This document shows, one piece after another, positions 24,094 through 36,143 of a DNA stretch of 64,000 bases. The notes under the pieces were generated by a model. The model did not search any database, was not told the origin of the DNA, and was given only the letters and a program-made list of their open reading frames with translations. Numbering within the stretch: position 1 is the stretch's first letter; each line of letters starts with the position of its first letter. Source of the DNA: Callorhinus ursinus (lineage: Eukaryota > Chordata > Mammalia > Carnivora > Otariidae); assembly GCF_003265705.1 (NCBI RefSeq), contig NW_020312936.1:1079569-1143568 (forward strand). Direction: 5' to 3'. A program made the translations under genes and the position numbers.

Positions 24094-24280
24094 GTTTTGT
24101 GTTGTTGTTAAAGATTTTATTGATTTATTTGAGAGAAAGAGTGAGCGAGAGAGAGCATGAACAGGGGCAGAGGGAGAGGGAGAAGCAGGGAGCCTGAAGA
24201 GGGGCTCGATCCCAGGACCCTGAGATCATGACCTGAGCTGAAGGCAGACGCTTAACTGACTGAGCCACCCAGGTGCCCCT
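24094..24280 (-). mobile_element. Carnivore tRNA-SINE, antisense
   Basis: T-rich tail at the left ('aagattttattgatttattt'), GA-rich linker, 'gggagcctgaagaggggctc', and head 'gagccacccaggtgcccc' at the right. The flanks AAATGAAAGGCATTG (24079-24093) and AAATGAAGGGAATTG (24281-24295) form an imperfect TSD. Confidence 0.92.
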
Positions 24281-24349
24281 AAATGAAGGGAATTGTTAAG
24301 GAGCTTTTTGTTGTTTTGTTCTCTGTAGCTTCCTCTTTATCTGTTGGGT

Positions 24350-24478
24350 AAGAGCAAGAGAAAAAGAGAGCAAGCAAGAGAGGAGAGAGATAAGGAAAAC
24401 AATGACAGAAAGAATGAGAGGGAAAGAGAGAATGTCAAGAATAGGGAGAAGGAGAGAGAGGCAGAGAATGAATGAATA
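24350..24478. repeat. Purine-rich (GA)n low-complexity tract
   Basis: Almost uninterrupted A/G sequence with AGAGA units. No coding or structural signal is seen. Confidence 0.85.
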
Positions 24479-24519
24479 ATGCCTAATTCATATTTGGATC
24501 ATCACTGCATAAGCACATC

Positions 24520-24715
24520 AGGTTCGTGAGTTTAAGCTGCAGCTGAACTTCTTCTCAGCCATGGGAACACGGACAGGTCTCACGTTCTCTGTGCTTCAGT
24601 TTACCCACCCCTAATGAGGGTTTAACAATTGTACTTCCACGTCCTCTTTGGATGATCACACGAGGTAAAGCCAGTCCATTAGTTCCGTGATGCAATTTAG
24701 TCTTTACAAGGTCTT
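24520..24715 (+). repeat. MIR remnant, sense
   Basis: 'tctctgtgcttcagtttacc', preceded by a degraded core and followed by 'gatgatcacacgaggtaaag', fits the MIR order. Confidence 0.55.
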
Positions 24716-25219
24716 TTTCTCAGATGCTATTATTATTCTACACCTGCTTGGGCATATTTTGTAATGGCAGAGACCAGCCAAAGTATCTATCAAAGGTTTT
24801 CTTTTGCCTGCATAAGGAGTTAAAATATGACCACTGAGACTGCCTGCTGAGACAATCAAAATGAATATTTACTTAGGCTAGTAATGATCAATGTCTTCTG
24901 AGTAATATGGAAATTGAGTTCAACACTCAGAATAAAGCCGAGGCTCTGAAACTAAGGAAAACAGTATTAGCTAATGTACTCCCCCACATAATTGCTTGTC
25001 TTCTGCTGCAATTTTCACAATGCAGGGATCATTTATGTGCACTTATACATTTTACTGTTGACTGCATGGCTGTACAACACGTCGGGGAAAAAGGAAGCCA
25101 CAGTAATAAGAATTCATCAAACATCCACAATTGCTCCTTAAAAAAAAAAAGAAAGAAAGAAAAAGCCTCTAAGGAGAGTCTTAACACCAAACCCATTTAT
25201 GAGCTGTCAGAAACTGTCA

Positions 25220-25440
25220 AAGACAAAGCCTGGAAACTGGAATTGGGGCTGGGTTCAGCTCTTGCCTCAACTGCCAACTATTCGGGGCTCCTAAGCAAAT
25301 TACTTCATAAAATGTCAAGGGGGAAGAAAAGAGCAAGGAGAAAAGTGTTATACTCACTGTTGCACACAGGAGTTAAGGAACACCTCTTTAATAGGTCACT
25401 GCCTCTTTCTGTGAAACAGGGAGCCCTAATCCATAGAAGA
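25220..25440 (+). repeat. Degenerate MIR-like remnant
   Basis: 'tggggctgggttcagctctt', then 'ctcctaagcaaattacttca', resembles a MIR core with decay. It lies within a 191-codon open frame (24907-25482) that is judged to be chance. Confidence 0.35.
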
Positions 25441-25910
25441 CGGACTTGGAAGGTTTGCTTCAGACCTGTTTGGGGAACATGATCCCTCATAAGGTCCCCA
25501 AACCAAAGGCTTCTGAAGATTCTCAAGACAGGCTGGCATCAGATAGATAAGGGGTCTGGAGCACAGCTGTTTACTGCTCCCCACCCCTAACTTATTCAGA
25601 TGGAACAGTTAGGTATTATTGGGCATTACTGTTAAAAATTATTTAACAAAGATAGCAGAGTACCTCCTCTTTACAACTATTACATCGTATGTGCCCAGAA
25701 AGGCTGCCCAAAAATTCGGTCCTGAGCCACTTTAGGACAGAAAGTTTCAAGGCACAGGAAGGGCAAAAGGACGTTTTACTGTTGCTGATTCATTCATATG
25801 ACAGGATTCTTTCATAGGTTGGACCCCACTGAATTAGTGACTCATCCTAACAAAAGGCATCCTATTTCACAGTCTTGCCAGTAGCACAGGGTAGGTGAAA
25901 CACAGAAGGA

Positions 25911-25980
25911 CCAAAAAAACCCCAAACCAAAAAAAAAAAACAAAAAACAAAAAACAAAAAACAAAACAAAACAAAAAAAA
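25911..25980. repeat. A-rich (CAAAAAA)n simple repeat
   Basis: Runs of AAAAAAC and AAAAC units. It could be a decayed poly(A) tail, but no retroelement body is recognisable upstream. Confidence 0.85.
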
Positions 25981-26099
25981 CTGTAAGAAGGAAAGCTTTT
26001 CTTTTCATTTTTTTTATGTTTTTGTTTATCCTGTACCTGGTTCCCTATGAACAAATAAACCCATTAATGTAGAGCATTATGATTATTTAGAAAAAAAAA

Positions 26100-26990
26100 G
26101 CATGTAAATTAAAAGAAAATCATTTTAGATGTCAGGCAATCCTTAGCAATAAAACTAATTTAAAAATATTTTTTCTTGGCACATGGCAGCAAGCAATGAA
26201 GGACTGTGACCCCTGAAAGAGAGAAAACAAATGAGGTGAGCCCTAAGATTGTCCCTGTTTAATGCCTAGGGACAGTTTTGTCGGCTGTGGTGCAGTACGA
26301 AGAAACTCAGTCAAAGCCCAGAGGATTCTATGACTTGAGGAGATACAACTGAGAGACTTAGGAGGCCAACACAGAGAGGGGTGTGCACAGAACAGAGTAT
26401 TAGAGAGAAGAATTTACCAAGACTGAGAACTCCAGAGGTCACAGAGGGTCCCCCTCAAGAATTTAGCAGGAACTGATCAGAACACGTGTGGGGATTTTAC
26501 CCAAACCAAAGGGAAGTATCTGACAAGACCAGAAGAAACGGTATGCAGTAGACACACAAAGTCAGGAATAGTGCCTGCTGCAAGACTAGAAAAATCTTCT
26601 AATTCACTGGGTATTGGTAGAGAGGCCATGCTTCAGTTGTGTGTGGGTGTGTGTGTGGCGGGGGGAGTTCTAGTTTCGGCAAACATAGGAGGAAAAGGTA
26701 TGCGCATATACTAACCCAGGTATATACACAGATCCATAAACATCTCTATACGGAACCATTAAAATCTATAGTAAGCTAAAAATGAGCCCATAGACTTTCT
26801 AACTCTGTATCATTAAACAAGGTCATTCTAGCCTTTCCCCTGGGTTGTCTGTAACCTCCCACTCCAACAGTGAGAAATCTGGCTGATACCACATTACAGC
26901 TAATTGTTCTATTCCACTAGACATGCAATGGTTTCAGGACTGTTAATTGTACCCCCACGGCGGGGGGGAAATTATCAACTAGAGTTACAG
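26100..26990. other. Unassigned sequence, possibly an old unidentified repeat
   Basis: The 26180-26540 stretch has the purine-rich, gene-free texture of an old LTR or L1 5' end, but no family is recognised. A GTGTGGGTGTGTGTGTGG stretch lies near 26640. Confidence 0.3.
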
Positions 26991-26994
26991 TGCA

Positions 26995-27063
26995 TATGTA
27001 GAATTCCTATAACCACCAGTTTCTGTAAGTAAGTTATGTAGAGTTCCTATAACCACCAGTTTC
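26995..27063. repeat. 29-bp direct repeat pair, 40-bp period
   Basis: Copies at 26995-27023 and 27035-27063 (core TATGTAGARTTCCTATAACC, then ACCAGTTTC) differ at one base and are separated by 11 bp. This looks like a local tandem duplication. Confidence 0.9.
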
Positions 27064-27179
27064 ACAGACTTTATTCATTTCCAAAGTTACTTAGGTCAAC
27101 GCCTTTTCCCACAACCACTTCAGTGAGATTGTTTTACACATTGTAATACATTTAGAATCAGTTGTAATAGTCTGCATTT

Positions 27180-28383
<1,204 letters not shown>

Positions 28384-28389
28384 TTAGGC

Positions 28390-28585
28390 TGTAAATTTCT
28401 ATGAGTTTTGACAAATGTATAGCATCTTATATCCACCATTATGGTATCATTCAGAATAGTTTCCCTGCACTAAAAACTGACACCTTTATAATATCATGAT
28501 GCCTTTTTTTTTTAATCCCTAATAGCTTTCCTTGTTCTGAAGCTTGCTTTGCCTGAGGTTAATAAAACTACTTGAACTTTTTTAA
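28390..28585 (-). mobile_element. Ancient L1M fragment, antisense
   Basis: 'tgagttttgacaaatgtata', then 'agtttccctgcactaaaaac', are antisense L1M 3' motifs. The element is broken by later insertions. Confidence 0.5.
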
Positions 28586-28589
28586 ATTA

Positions 28590-28680
28590 CAGGGAGATGT
28601 GTGGAAGTGTTCAATTACTATATTGTATACCTGAAACTGAAACAATATATGTTAACTACCTGTAATTAAAATTAAAAAAA
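28590..28680 (+). mobile_element. Old L1 3' end fragment, sense
   Basis: 'attgtatacctgaaactgaa', then 'atatgttaactacctgtaat' and an A-rich tail, matches the 3' terminus of old L1 (L1M/L1PB-like). Confidence 0.5.
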
Positions 28681-28740
28681 ATTAAAATTCATGTTATGTT
28701 AACATGGTGAATATCAATCTTATCATATTTATTTTATTTT

Positions 28741-28928
28741 TTTTACGATTTTGTTTATTTGACACAGAGAGACACAGTGAGAGAGGGAACACAAGCAGGG
28801 GGAGTGGGAGAGCGAGAAGCAGGCTTCCCACTGAGCAGGGAGCCCAATGCGGGGCTCGATCCAGGGACCCTGGGACCACAACCCAAGCCAAAGGCAGATG
28901 CCCAATGACTGAGCCACCCAGGCACCCC
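28741..28928 (-). mobile_element. Carnivore tRNA-SINE, antisense
   Basis: Left T-rich tail, 'gacacagagagacacagtga', 'gggagcccaatgcggggctc', and right head 'gagccacccaggcacccc'. It is full length. No clean TSD could be read. Confidence 0.92.
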
Positions 28929-28934
28929 TTAGTC

Positions 28935-29185
28935 ATCACATTTAAAGTGCATGTTTTATATACCACATACGTTTGGGACATTTAAAAAAATCTATTCTGA
29001 CAATCTCTGACTTTCAGTTCAAGCACTTGGATCGTTCACATTTAAAGTGACTGTCACTATAGTGGAATCAATATCTACCATGTTTGTAACTAGTGATTCC
29101 TAAATATGTTACTTCTTTCTTTTTCTTCTGCTTTGAGAATCTTATATGACTCCATTATATCTCCTTTCTTAGCATATCAATTGTA
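28935..29185 (-). mobile_element. Ancient L1M remnant, antisense
   Basis: 'gttcaagcacttggatcgtt', then 'cacatttaaagtgactgtca', resembles the antisense L1M 3' region. It probably joins the remnants on either side of the later SINEs. Confidence 0.45.
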
Positions 29186-29203
29186 CTTCTTTTCAACATT
29201 TTT

Positions 29204-29402
29204 TTAAAGGTTTTATTTATTTTTTATTTATTTATTTGAGAGAGAGAGAGAGAGAGAGAAACAGCATGAGAGGGGAGAAGGTCAGAGGGAGAAGCAGACT
29301 CGCTGCTGAGCAGGGAGCCCGATGCGGGACTCGATCCCGGGACTCCGGGATCATGACCCGAGCCGAAGGCAGTTGCCTAACCAACTGAGCCACCCAGGCG
29401 CC
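29204..29402 (-). mobile_element. Carnivore tRNA-SINE with perfect 18-bp TSD
   Basis: Antisense full-length copy with a (GA)n linker and head 'gagccacccaggcgccc'. TSD CTTCTTTTCAACATTTTT at 29186-29203 and 29403-29420. Confidence 0.95.
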
Positions 29403-29616
29403 CTTCTTTTCAACATTTTTAGTGATTTCATTAGAATAACAATATACCTTTTTAATCCAACTTCAAATAACACCACACTAACAGAACTGTTTTGTTTCTC
29501 CTGACAGTCCACTGACTTTGCTATCATTTATTTAACTTATACATATACTATAATTCCCCCATTGTTACTTTCATATCTTTAAGCAATTTTCAAAACGGAA
29601 GAGAAAAAAAGTAAAT

Positions 29617-29851
29617 TTTTTTTAATTTTTTATTGTTATGTTAATCACCATATATTACATCATTTGTTTTGGTGTAGTGTTCCATGATTCATTGTTTGTT
29701 CATAACACCCAGTGCTCCACGCAGAATGTGCCCTCTTTAATACCCATCACTAGGCTAACCCATCCCCCTACCCTCCTCCCCTCTAGAACCCTCAGTTTGT
29801 TTTTCAGAGTCCATCATCTCTCCTGGTTCGTCTCCCCCTCTGACTTACTTT
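29617..29851 (-). mobile_element. Young L1 3' UTR fragment, antisense, joined to a SINE
   Basis: Reverse complement of the L1 3' UTR seen in L1-A at 42590-42829: 'ttattgttatgttaatcacc', 'cagtgctccacgcagaatgt' and 'ctctagaaccctcagtttgt'. It runs directly into a SINE at its 5' side. The pair, not the L1 alone, is bounded by AAAAGTAAAT (29607-29616 and 30061-30070). Confidence 0.9.
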
Positions 29852-30060
29852 TAAAGAAGATTTTATTTATTTATTTGAGAGTGAGAGAGAGAGCGAGCGA
29901 GAGCAAGAGAGAGCATGAATGGTGGGGAAGGACAGAGAGAGAGGAAGAAGCAGACTCCCCGCTGAGCAGGGAGCCTGATGGGGGGCTTGATCCCAGGACC
30001 CTGGGATCATAACCTGAGCCAAAGGAGGATGCTTAACTGACTGAGCCACTCAGGTGCCCC
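29852..30060 (-). mobile_element. Carnivore tRNA-SINE, antisense, 5' partner of the L1 fragment
   Basis: Full-length SINE with tail 'agattttatttatttatttg', 'gctgagcagggagcctgatg' and head 'gagccactcaggtgcccc'. Its head abuts the right copy of the AAAAGTAAAT TSD, and its tail abuts the L1 fragment. It has no TSD of its own. Confidence 0.92.
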
Positions 30061-30099
30061 AAAAGTAAATATTTTATTTTACCTTCATTTATTCTTTCT

Positions 30100-31110
30100 C
30101 CAACACTCTCCCTTTGTGTAGGTAGGTCTGAGTCTCTAACCTGTATAATTTTCCTTTGCCTGAGGAACTTCTTTTAACATTTATTGTAGGTAAATTCTGC
30201 TGGCAATGAATTCCCCCATTTTACATCTGTCTGAGAGTCTTTATTTCTCTTCTATTTCTGGAAGATAGTTTTGCTGGATATAGAATTCTGTTTTGTTGGT
30301 TTTCTGCTTTCCATGCTCTAAGTATGTCATTTTCTTTCCTCTCTTTATTTTCATAATGTCTACAACTCTTATCCTTGTTCCTCTGTAAATAAGGTGTTCT
30401 ACCCACCCACCCACGCCTTCTTTAAATTTTCTATGGTTGTCTGCAATTTGAATGTAATATACCTTGTATGGGTTTTTCTTTCTTTTTTTCTTTTCCTTGA
30501 ATTTTTTTTTCACTTGAGTTTGGGCAAGTTTTATTGACCTGTTTTCTAGTTCACTGATTCTTTCCAGGTAATGCTGAGTCTACTGATAAACACATTGAAT
30601 GCATTCTTCATTTCTGTTACAGTGATTTGCGATTTTTAGATTTCCTTTTGACTCTTTTTGTTTTCACATCTTTTCTCATATTTTTGATCTATTCTTGAAT
30701 ATTTTCTACTTTTGCCATTATAATGCTTAACTTACTACTTACAGCTCTTTTAAATTCCCAGGCTGATTATTCTAACATGGTCATAGCGAAGTTTGCTCCT
30801 GAGGCTTGCTTGCTGTAGCTACAGGTAGAGAGGCTTATAAGACTGTTCTTTCTTACCTTTTGGACTTTTTTTTTTTTTTTTTTTTTTTAACCAGGGAACT
30901 GGAGTAAATAGCCCTTTAATGTGAGGATTTATGTATTTCTGTTAATCTGGCTATAAGTTTATAAATTGGCCAATCTGCTATAGCTGTGTATCACAGATGC
31001 CTCAAAGTCCTCTGATTTCCTTGTTTTTGCCTTATTCTTGGACTTCCCTAAGTACTCCTTCTCAGAGAGGTTATATGCTTTGCCACTCTATCACAGCTGT
31101 ATCTCCTGTT
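30100..31110 (-). mobile_element. Ancient L1M or HAL1-like remnant, antisense
   Basis: 'taacatttattgtaggtaaa', 'agttttgctggatatagaat', 'tagttcactgattctttcca' and 'ttaatctggctataagttta' form a collinear antisense series typical of old L1. It holds a 23-T run at 30866-30888. Confidence 0.6.
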
Positions 31111-31930
31111 ACAGGAGCCCAGCTGGTGCGGTAGTAAAGTGTGGAAATCAGTAGCATTCTATAATCCTTCAGTTAAATCTTACTTCTTAAATGTGGCTGT
31201 GCCTTGATGTATGACCTTCACAAATGTATCTGTGGTGTTACAGGTTTTTGTTTGTTCATTTCCCGTGTTCCCTGCTATCTTCCTTGGCTGTAATGTTTTC
31301 AACATATTTTCTTGAAACCCTGATACTAGCTGACTAGTTTGTCCTGTCGGATGAGACAGGAAAGCCATGGGGTCTGGATAGGGAGGATGTCCCTTCTCCC
31401 AGCAGAGATACAGTTCTGCCAAAGTCTTGCAGCTGAAGAGTAAGCCTTTGTGGTGAAGAAGGCTCTGAGTATATCTTACAAAGATTACACTTCCCACTAC
31501 GGTACATGAGCCACAAGGGAATCCTTCTTGGTTTTTCACTATGAGAATCTGGAAATAAAATCCACAGAAGTGTGGAGGTCTTTCTAAAACTGTGCCCCCC
31601 ATGAGATTATCACTACCACCCTAGTCCACATTCAGCTCCCAGCAACTGGTCAAAATGACCATTTAAATGATCCTATACCTTGGATGGCTCCAGCAATTCT
31701 GCTCCAGTTAAGCAGATATCCATTACTTTATCTCTCTGGAGAGTCTATCCCTCTGTATTTCAGGGTAGTGGTTTCCTCTGTGGCTTCATTTTGTCCTATG
31801 GGTCCAGGACAAATCATGAGATTTCAATTTGCCCAGGATTTCTTGTTGTAAGAATGGAAGTGAAGACATTGAGTTCTTTACAAGTTGGAACTAAAACAAG
31901 TTTCCTTTTTTCTTAAGATAGTTATTCTTG
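31111..31930 (-). mobile_element. Probable continuation of old L1 remnant, antisense
   Basis: Weak similarity continues ('caatttgcccaggatttctt' near 31830). Overlapping minus-strand open frames of 140 and 60 codons lie here without a known domain. The family call is tentative. Confidence 0.3.
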
Positions 31931-31934
31931 TATA

Positions 31935-32780
31935 AAGTCTGACATTGACAGTTTTTTTTCTTTCTCACAACTTCATAAATATACCCTTATAAAAACACTG
32001 ATTTAAAAAATTCATTGCTTGTTTATTTCCCAAATCAATAACTACACTGTGAAAAAGAAGACAAGGGAACAAGGAAATTCTTCTTCACCATTTATGAAGA
32101 ACGCATCTCCTCTTGAATCATCTATCCTTGCAACTCCATATAGAGACATTTAATGAATTGAATGGCTGAAATACCATTTTCTGAGGCTTAAGAAAAACAA
32201 GAAAAAGATGTGCGCTGGAGCAAAATTTTTGAAACTGAGATTTACTTTTGCTCTTCATTTTGTTTGTTTTCTTTTTAATAGACTCTATAACCACTTCCTG
32301 CCCTTATTTAATCCCCTCCTTTGGGGGAAATATACTTTGAACCACATGGACAGAGCTTATAATTGCCCATATATCTTTCAGTGAAGAGTAGGAATGCTGT
32401 GATTGGGGCCATTTGCTTCGTATTCATTCAGACATGCTAAGTCAACAGCTCTTGCAACTTTTGTACCAGGAAATACAACAAAATTTGTGCCTTATTTCAT
32501 ATTTTTATGGTCTTTTTAGTTTTTGGTCAGTGGCGCATCAAATAGTCATAAATCAAGAAAGGTTACATATTAACCTGCTCAATTAAATACCAAATAAATA
32601 AATAAATAAATAAACGAAACAATGTACATGCACGTGTGTGTGAATGCATGTGTGTGTTTTAAATATGTGTTTTAGATAACAACTGGTAAGAAGCACTGAA
32701 AGTTTTCTAAATGTGTTACATAGATAGTAGAGTAGTTATATTGACTTTTTTAGAAAAAAAGTATAGAATTAATGAAGGAC
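31935..32780. other. Single-copy DNA with short simple repeats
   Basis: (AAAT)n at about 32591-32614 and a TGTG-rich patch near 32634-32660. Nothing else is recognised. Confidence 0.4.
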
Positions 32781-32806
32781 ATGACCACAAGATTAGGAGA
32801 TGATTT

Positions 32807-32989
32807 GGGCACCTGGGTGGCTCTGATTAAGCGTCTGCCTTTGGCTCAGGTCATGATCCCAGGGTCCCGGGATCGAGTCCCGCATCGGGCTCCCTGCTCC
32901 TTGGGAGCCTGCTTCTCTCTCTGCTTCTCTCTCTCTCTCTCTCTCTCCTTCTGTCTCTCATGAATAAATAAATAAAATCTTTTAAAAAA
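32807..32989 (+). mobile_element. Carnivore tRNA-SINE with perfect 18-bp TSD
   Basis: Sense copy from 'gggcacctgggtggctctga', with B-box-like 'ggtcatgatcc' and a (CT)n linker, to an AATAAATAAATAAAATCTT tail. TSD AAGATTAGGAGATGATTT at 32789-32806 and 32990-33007. Confidence 0.96.
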
Positions 32990-33009
32990 AAGATTAGGAG
33001 ATGATTTAA

Positions 33010-33715
33010 CTTTTGTCTCTCTCTTATTTCACATATGTGATAATACTGCAGTAAGATTTTAAAATTTTGGCCCTAACTGTTTCATCTATATACACCAATA
33101 CAGAGGGAAATACTCAATAAAAATGAGTTCCATGAACTGCAGTCTTGATGACACATGCGATTTTGAGGCCTCTCACTTAAAATTGGCAATTTGGCTTCCA
33201 AGTCTTTTCCTGCTATTCTGTTGAATTCACATAATATCTGACTCCCTCCTTTACTTCTCTTAGGGCTTGTCTAATAAAAAAAAAAAAAAAATGAAGAACC
33301 TTGTCCAAGACCACAATACAGGAAAATTATAAAACTCCTAGACATTCAGGTTAATGTAAGTAAATGATGGACATCTTAGTTCGTTTAGACAATGATTCAG
33401 GTAAATGATAGAACATCTAGTTGGCTTACAGAACCCCAAACTCATCCTCTTTCTACATTAAGGTATCATGTCCTTGCTTTTGAGCTTATGTTTAGATTAT
33501 TCAGTGTTCGCTGCTGTTGCTATGGCATGGTATTAAAAAACTATGGCCATACCTTAAATTTCTACTTCTGTTTTTCAATTCAATGCATAAATTAAAATTT
33601 TTAAAAAATCATTAAATTTGAAATTTGGAGCTTTCAGATGAAATTGAATTTATTTGGAAATCTACATAATAAACAAGGAATTTCCTTATAATTTGCCCAA
33701 CAAATTATAAATCAA
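33010..33715. other. Single-copy AT-rich DNA, nothing recognised
   Basis: A 15-A run at about 33277-33291 has no retroelement body next to it. A short open frame at 33392-33595 is unremarkable. Confidence 0.4.
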
Positions 33716-33733
33716 AGAGTGATTTATTTAGAA

Positions 33734-33761
33734 GGGTGCCTGGGTGGCTCAGTTGGTTAAG
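33734..33761 (+). mobile_element. 28-bp SINE head stub flanked by perfect TSDs
   Basis: Only the first 28 bases of the carnivore SINE (starting GGGTGCCTGGGTGGCTCAGT) are present. There is no body and no A tail. The flanks are an exact 17-bp duplication, GAGTGATTTATTTAGAA, at 33717-33733 and 33762-33778. It is either an aberrant 3'-truncated insertion or an exact internal deletion. Confidence 0.9.
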
Positions 33762-33779
33762 GAGTGATTTATTTAGAAA

Positions 33780-34335
33780 TACAAAACCTATTAATATTAT
33801 TTCTGGAAGCTAGTAAGTTCATTCAATTAGTTTGGGATACATTCTAAAAATGTAAGTTGTAATCCTTTTTTTTTTAAGTTAAGCTAGTCGAACTCTTATT
33901 AATTATTAGCAAGATTAACTATGCAAAAAGATTTATTAGACAATGATCAGGTTCTTACCAATCCATATAATTTTCTCAAAATATCAATAAGCTATTTAAG
34001 AGAATATCCTGAACTCTTTTATTATCTACCTCCAAAAGGAAAAAAAAATAAACATTGAGGTCAATTTAATTCTGGATTTGGAAAAGGAATAATTGTCATG
34101 TCATACTGAAAAAACAAAATGTGGAATCTAGTATTAGGCATAATATATTTTGAGTCTCAGCTTTTCCATTTAAATTGGAGGGAAATTTTTAAACTCTTTG
34201 AAATTCAGGATTCTAACTCTAAAAATGGAAATATAGTAACATCTATCTCAAAAGGCAGTTGCAGGAATGAAATGTGGTAATGTATGTCAAACACTTTATT
34301 TGGTGCCTTGCCCAGAGTGGACATCACATATCTTT
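33780..34335. other. Single-copy AT-rich DNA, nothing recognised
   Basis: No gene or repeat could be assigned. Confidence 0.35.
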
Positions 34336-34339
34336 ACAT

Positions 34340-35290
34340 AATCAGTTGATTATTCATTCATTCAATAAATACTTGTCAAATCTATAATGAACAAGCACTG
34401 CTCTAGGCACTGGGAGTAAGTAGTAAAGAAATCAGCTAAAATCCTGCTCTCAAAGAACTTCCATTCTAGAGGGGAGGCAAATGATAAATAACATAAATAT
34501 GTGAAATATAGTGTGTTAGGTAGTGATAAGGACTAAGAAGAAAATACAAAGCAGGGAAGGGAAACATTAAATTTGAGAACAGAGCCAAATAAAATACAAG
34601 AAGGCAACTGAATTTAGTTTCTAACAAACTATACACTTTTTAAAAGTATCAGCATGTCTTGTGCAATGTTTATGCAATGTTAGGGCACACGTATGCTAAA
34701 ACATTATGCTTCTTCACCTGAAATAAAAATTTAATTGTGCATCTTGTTTTTATTTACTAAATCTGGAAACCCTACTATGAACAGAAAGTTCAAATGAGAT
34801 TGCAAGAGAAGGTGCCTTTGAGTGAAATCACTGAAAGAAATGAAGAAGCCAGGCAAGCATATCAGAGAACATTCTGAAAAGAGGAAAAAGAAAGTGCCAA
34901 GCCCAAAGTATGCTGGGTTGGAACATGGTGGCCAACATGGCTGGAGCTAGGAGAATAACACCAGGAGAAGAAAAGGTCACAGATAACAGGGTACCTGAAG
35001 CAATAAGGCTTTGTAGGTCAGAGAAAGGATTTTGTCTTTTATTCTGAGTGAGATGAAAAGCCACTGAAGGATTCTGAGCAGAGAACTGGCACAGTATTTC
35101 TTATGGTTTAATGGGATTACTCTGAATGCTTTTTCAGAGTGGTATCTCAGGGAGACAAAGACAGAAATGGAGAAGTCAGGTAGGAGGCTCTTAGAATAAT
35201 TTAGGCAGGAGATGGTGGTGGCTTGAACCAGACGGGTGGCAGTTGGGGTAACGACCAGTGGTCAAAATCTCGATATATTTTGAAGACAGA
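34340..35290 (-). repeat. Old L2-like LINE remnant, antisense
   Basis: 'cattcattcaataaatactt', 'ctctaggcactgggagtaag', 'ttccattctagaggggaggc', 'tattctgagtgagatgaaaa' and 'aggagatggtggtggcttga' are collinear with a common mammalian repeat that I read as L2 antisense. It seems to continue after the L1 insertion to about 35600. Another ancient family with the same consensus is possible. Confidence 0.5.
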
Positions 35291-35305
35291 TGAGACAACA
35301 TTTGT

Positions 35306-35515
35306 TTTTTTTTTCCTATTTTAGATTTTTTATTCTTATGTTAATCACCATACATTACATCACTAGTTTTTGATGTAGTGTTCCATGATTCATTGTTTGT
35401 GTATAACACCCAGTGCTCCATGCAGAATGTGCCCTCTTTGATACTCATCACCAGGCTAACCCATCCCCCACCCCCTCCCTTCTAGAACCCTCAGTTTGTT
35501 TTTCAGAGTCCATCG
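35306..35515 (-). mobile_element. Young L1 3' end insertion with perfect 15-bp TSD
   Basis: Poly(T) at the left, then antisense 3' UTR ('tcttatgttaatcaccatac', 'cagtgctccatgcagaatgt', 'tctagaaccctcagtttgtt'). TSD TGAGACAACATTTGT at 35291-35305 and 35516-35530. It splits the older repeat. Confidence 0.95.
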
Positions 35516-35970
35516 TGAGACAACATTTGTAATGGACTGAGAATGGAAAGTGAGAGAAAGACAGCAGTAGAGAAGGACTCCAAAATTTTTGGCCAGAGCC
35601 ACTAATATTTATTTCATCTACCTTTTTTTGTATGTGGTGGAGGCCCAATGATATACATTATTTGGTAGAGAAAAACTGCATAATGGCTTTATGTTTTTGT
35701 CTGTTTTTATTAGGAGGGGAATATTTTTCTTCATGAAGAAATCAACCCCCCCCCCCAAAAAAAAAGATGTGGCTTGGGAAGAATGAAATAATGGGAAAAA
35801 CATTTTTCAAGTCTTTGCCACAAAATCCCTTGTAGAAACAGACCACTTCTCAACACATACAAATATACAAATTAGCATTATAGTCAATAATAAGGAAACA
35901 AATATAGTTAAATCTAGGTGTTGTTACTGAATTTCCTTCCCCTTTCATTCCAACCACAGTTTACTGACTT

Positions 35971-36143
35971 TTTATTTTTTTATTTTTTGAGAGAGAGCGA
36001 GCAAGTCAGGGAAGGGCAAAGGGAAAGGGGCAAAGGTTGGGGATCAACATGGGGCTCGATCTCACAACCCTGAGAACATGATCATGATCTGAGCCAAAAT
36101 CGAGAGTTGGGCACTTAACATATTGAGCCATGCAGTCACCCCA
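35971..36143 (-). mobile_element. Diverged carnivore tRNA-SINE, antisense
   Basis: 'gagagagagcgagcaagtca', 'catggggctcgatctcacaa' and degraded head 'gagccatgcagtcacccc'. A short TSD, TACTGACTT, at 35962-35970 and 36144-36152 supports it. It is older than the other SINEs in this cluster. Confidence 0.82.

Noticed and set aside
24907..25482. 191-codon plus-strand open frame
   Set aside because: No domain, low-complexity Lys/Ser-rich middle from an A-rich tract, overlap with a MIR-like remnant and no splice or promoter context. Taken as a chance frame.
29638..30012. 124-codon plus-strand open frame
   Set aside because: It spans antisense L1 3' UTR and SINE sequence.
31180..31602. 140-codon minus-strand open frame
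   Set aside because: It overlaps probable old L1 remnant sequence and contains no known motif.
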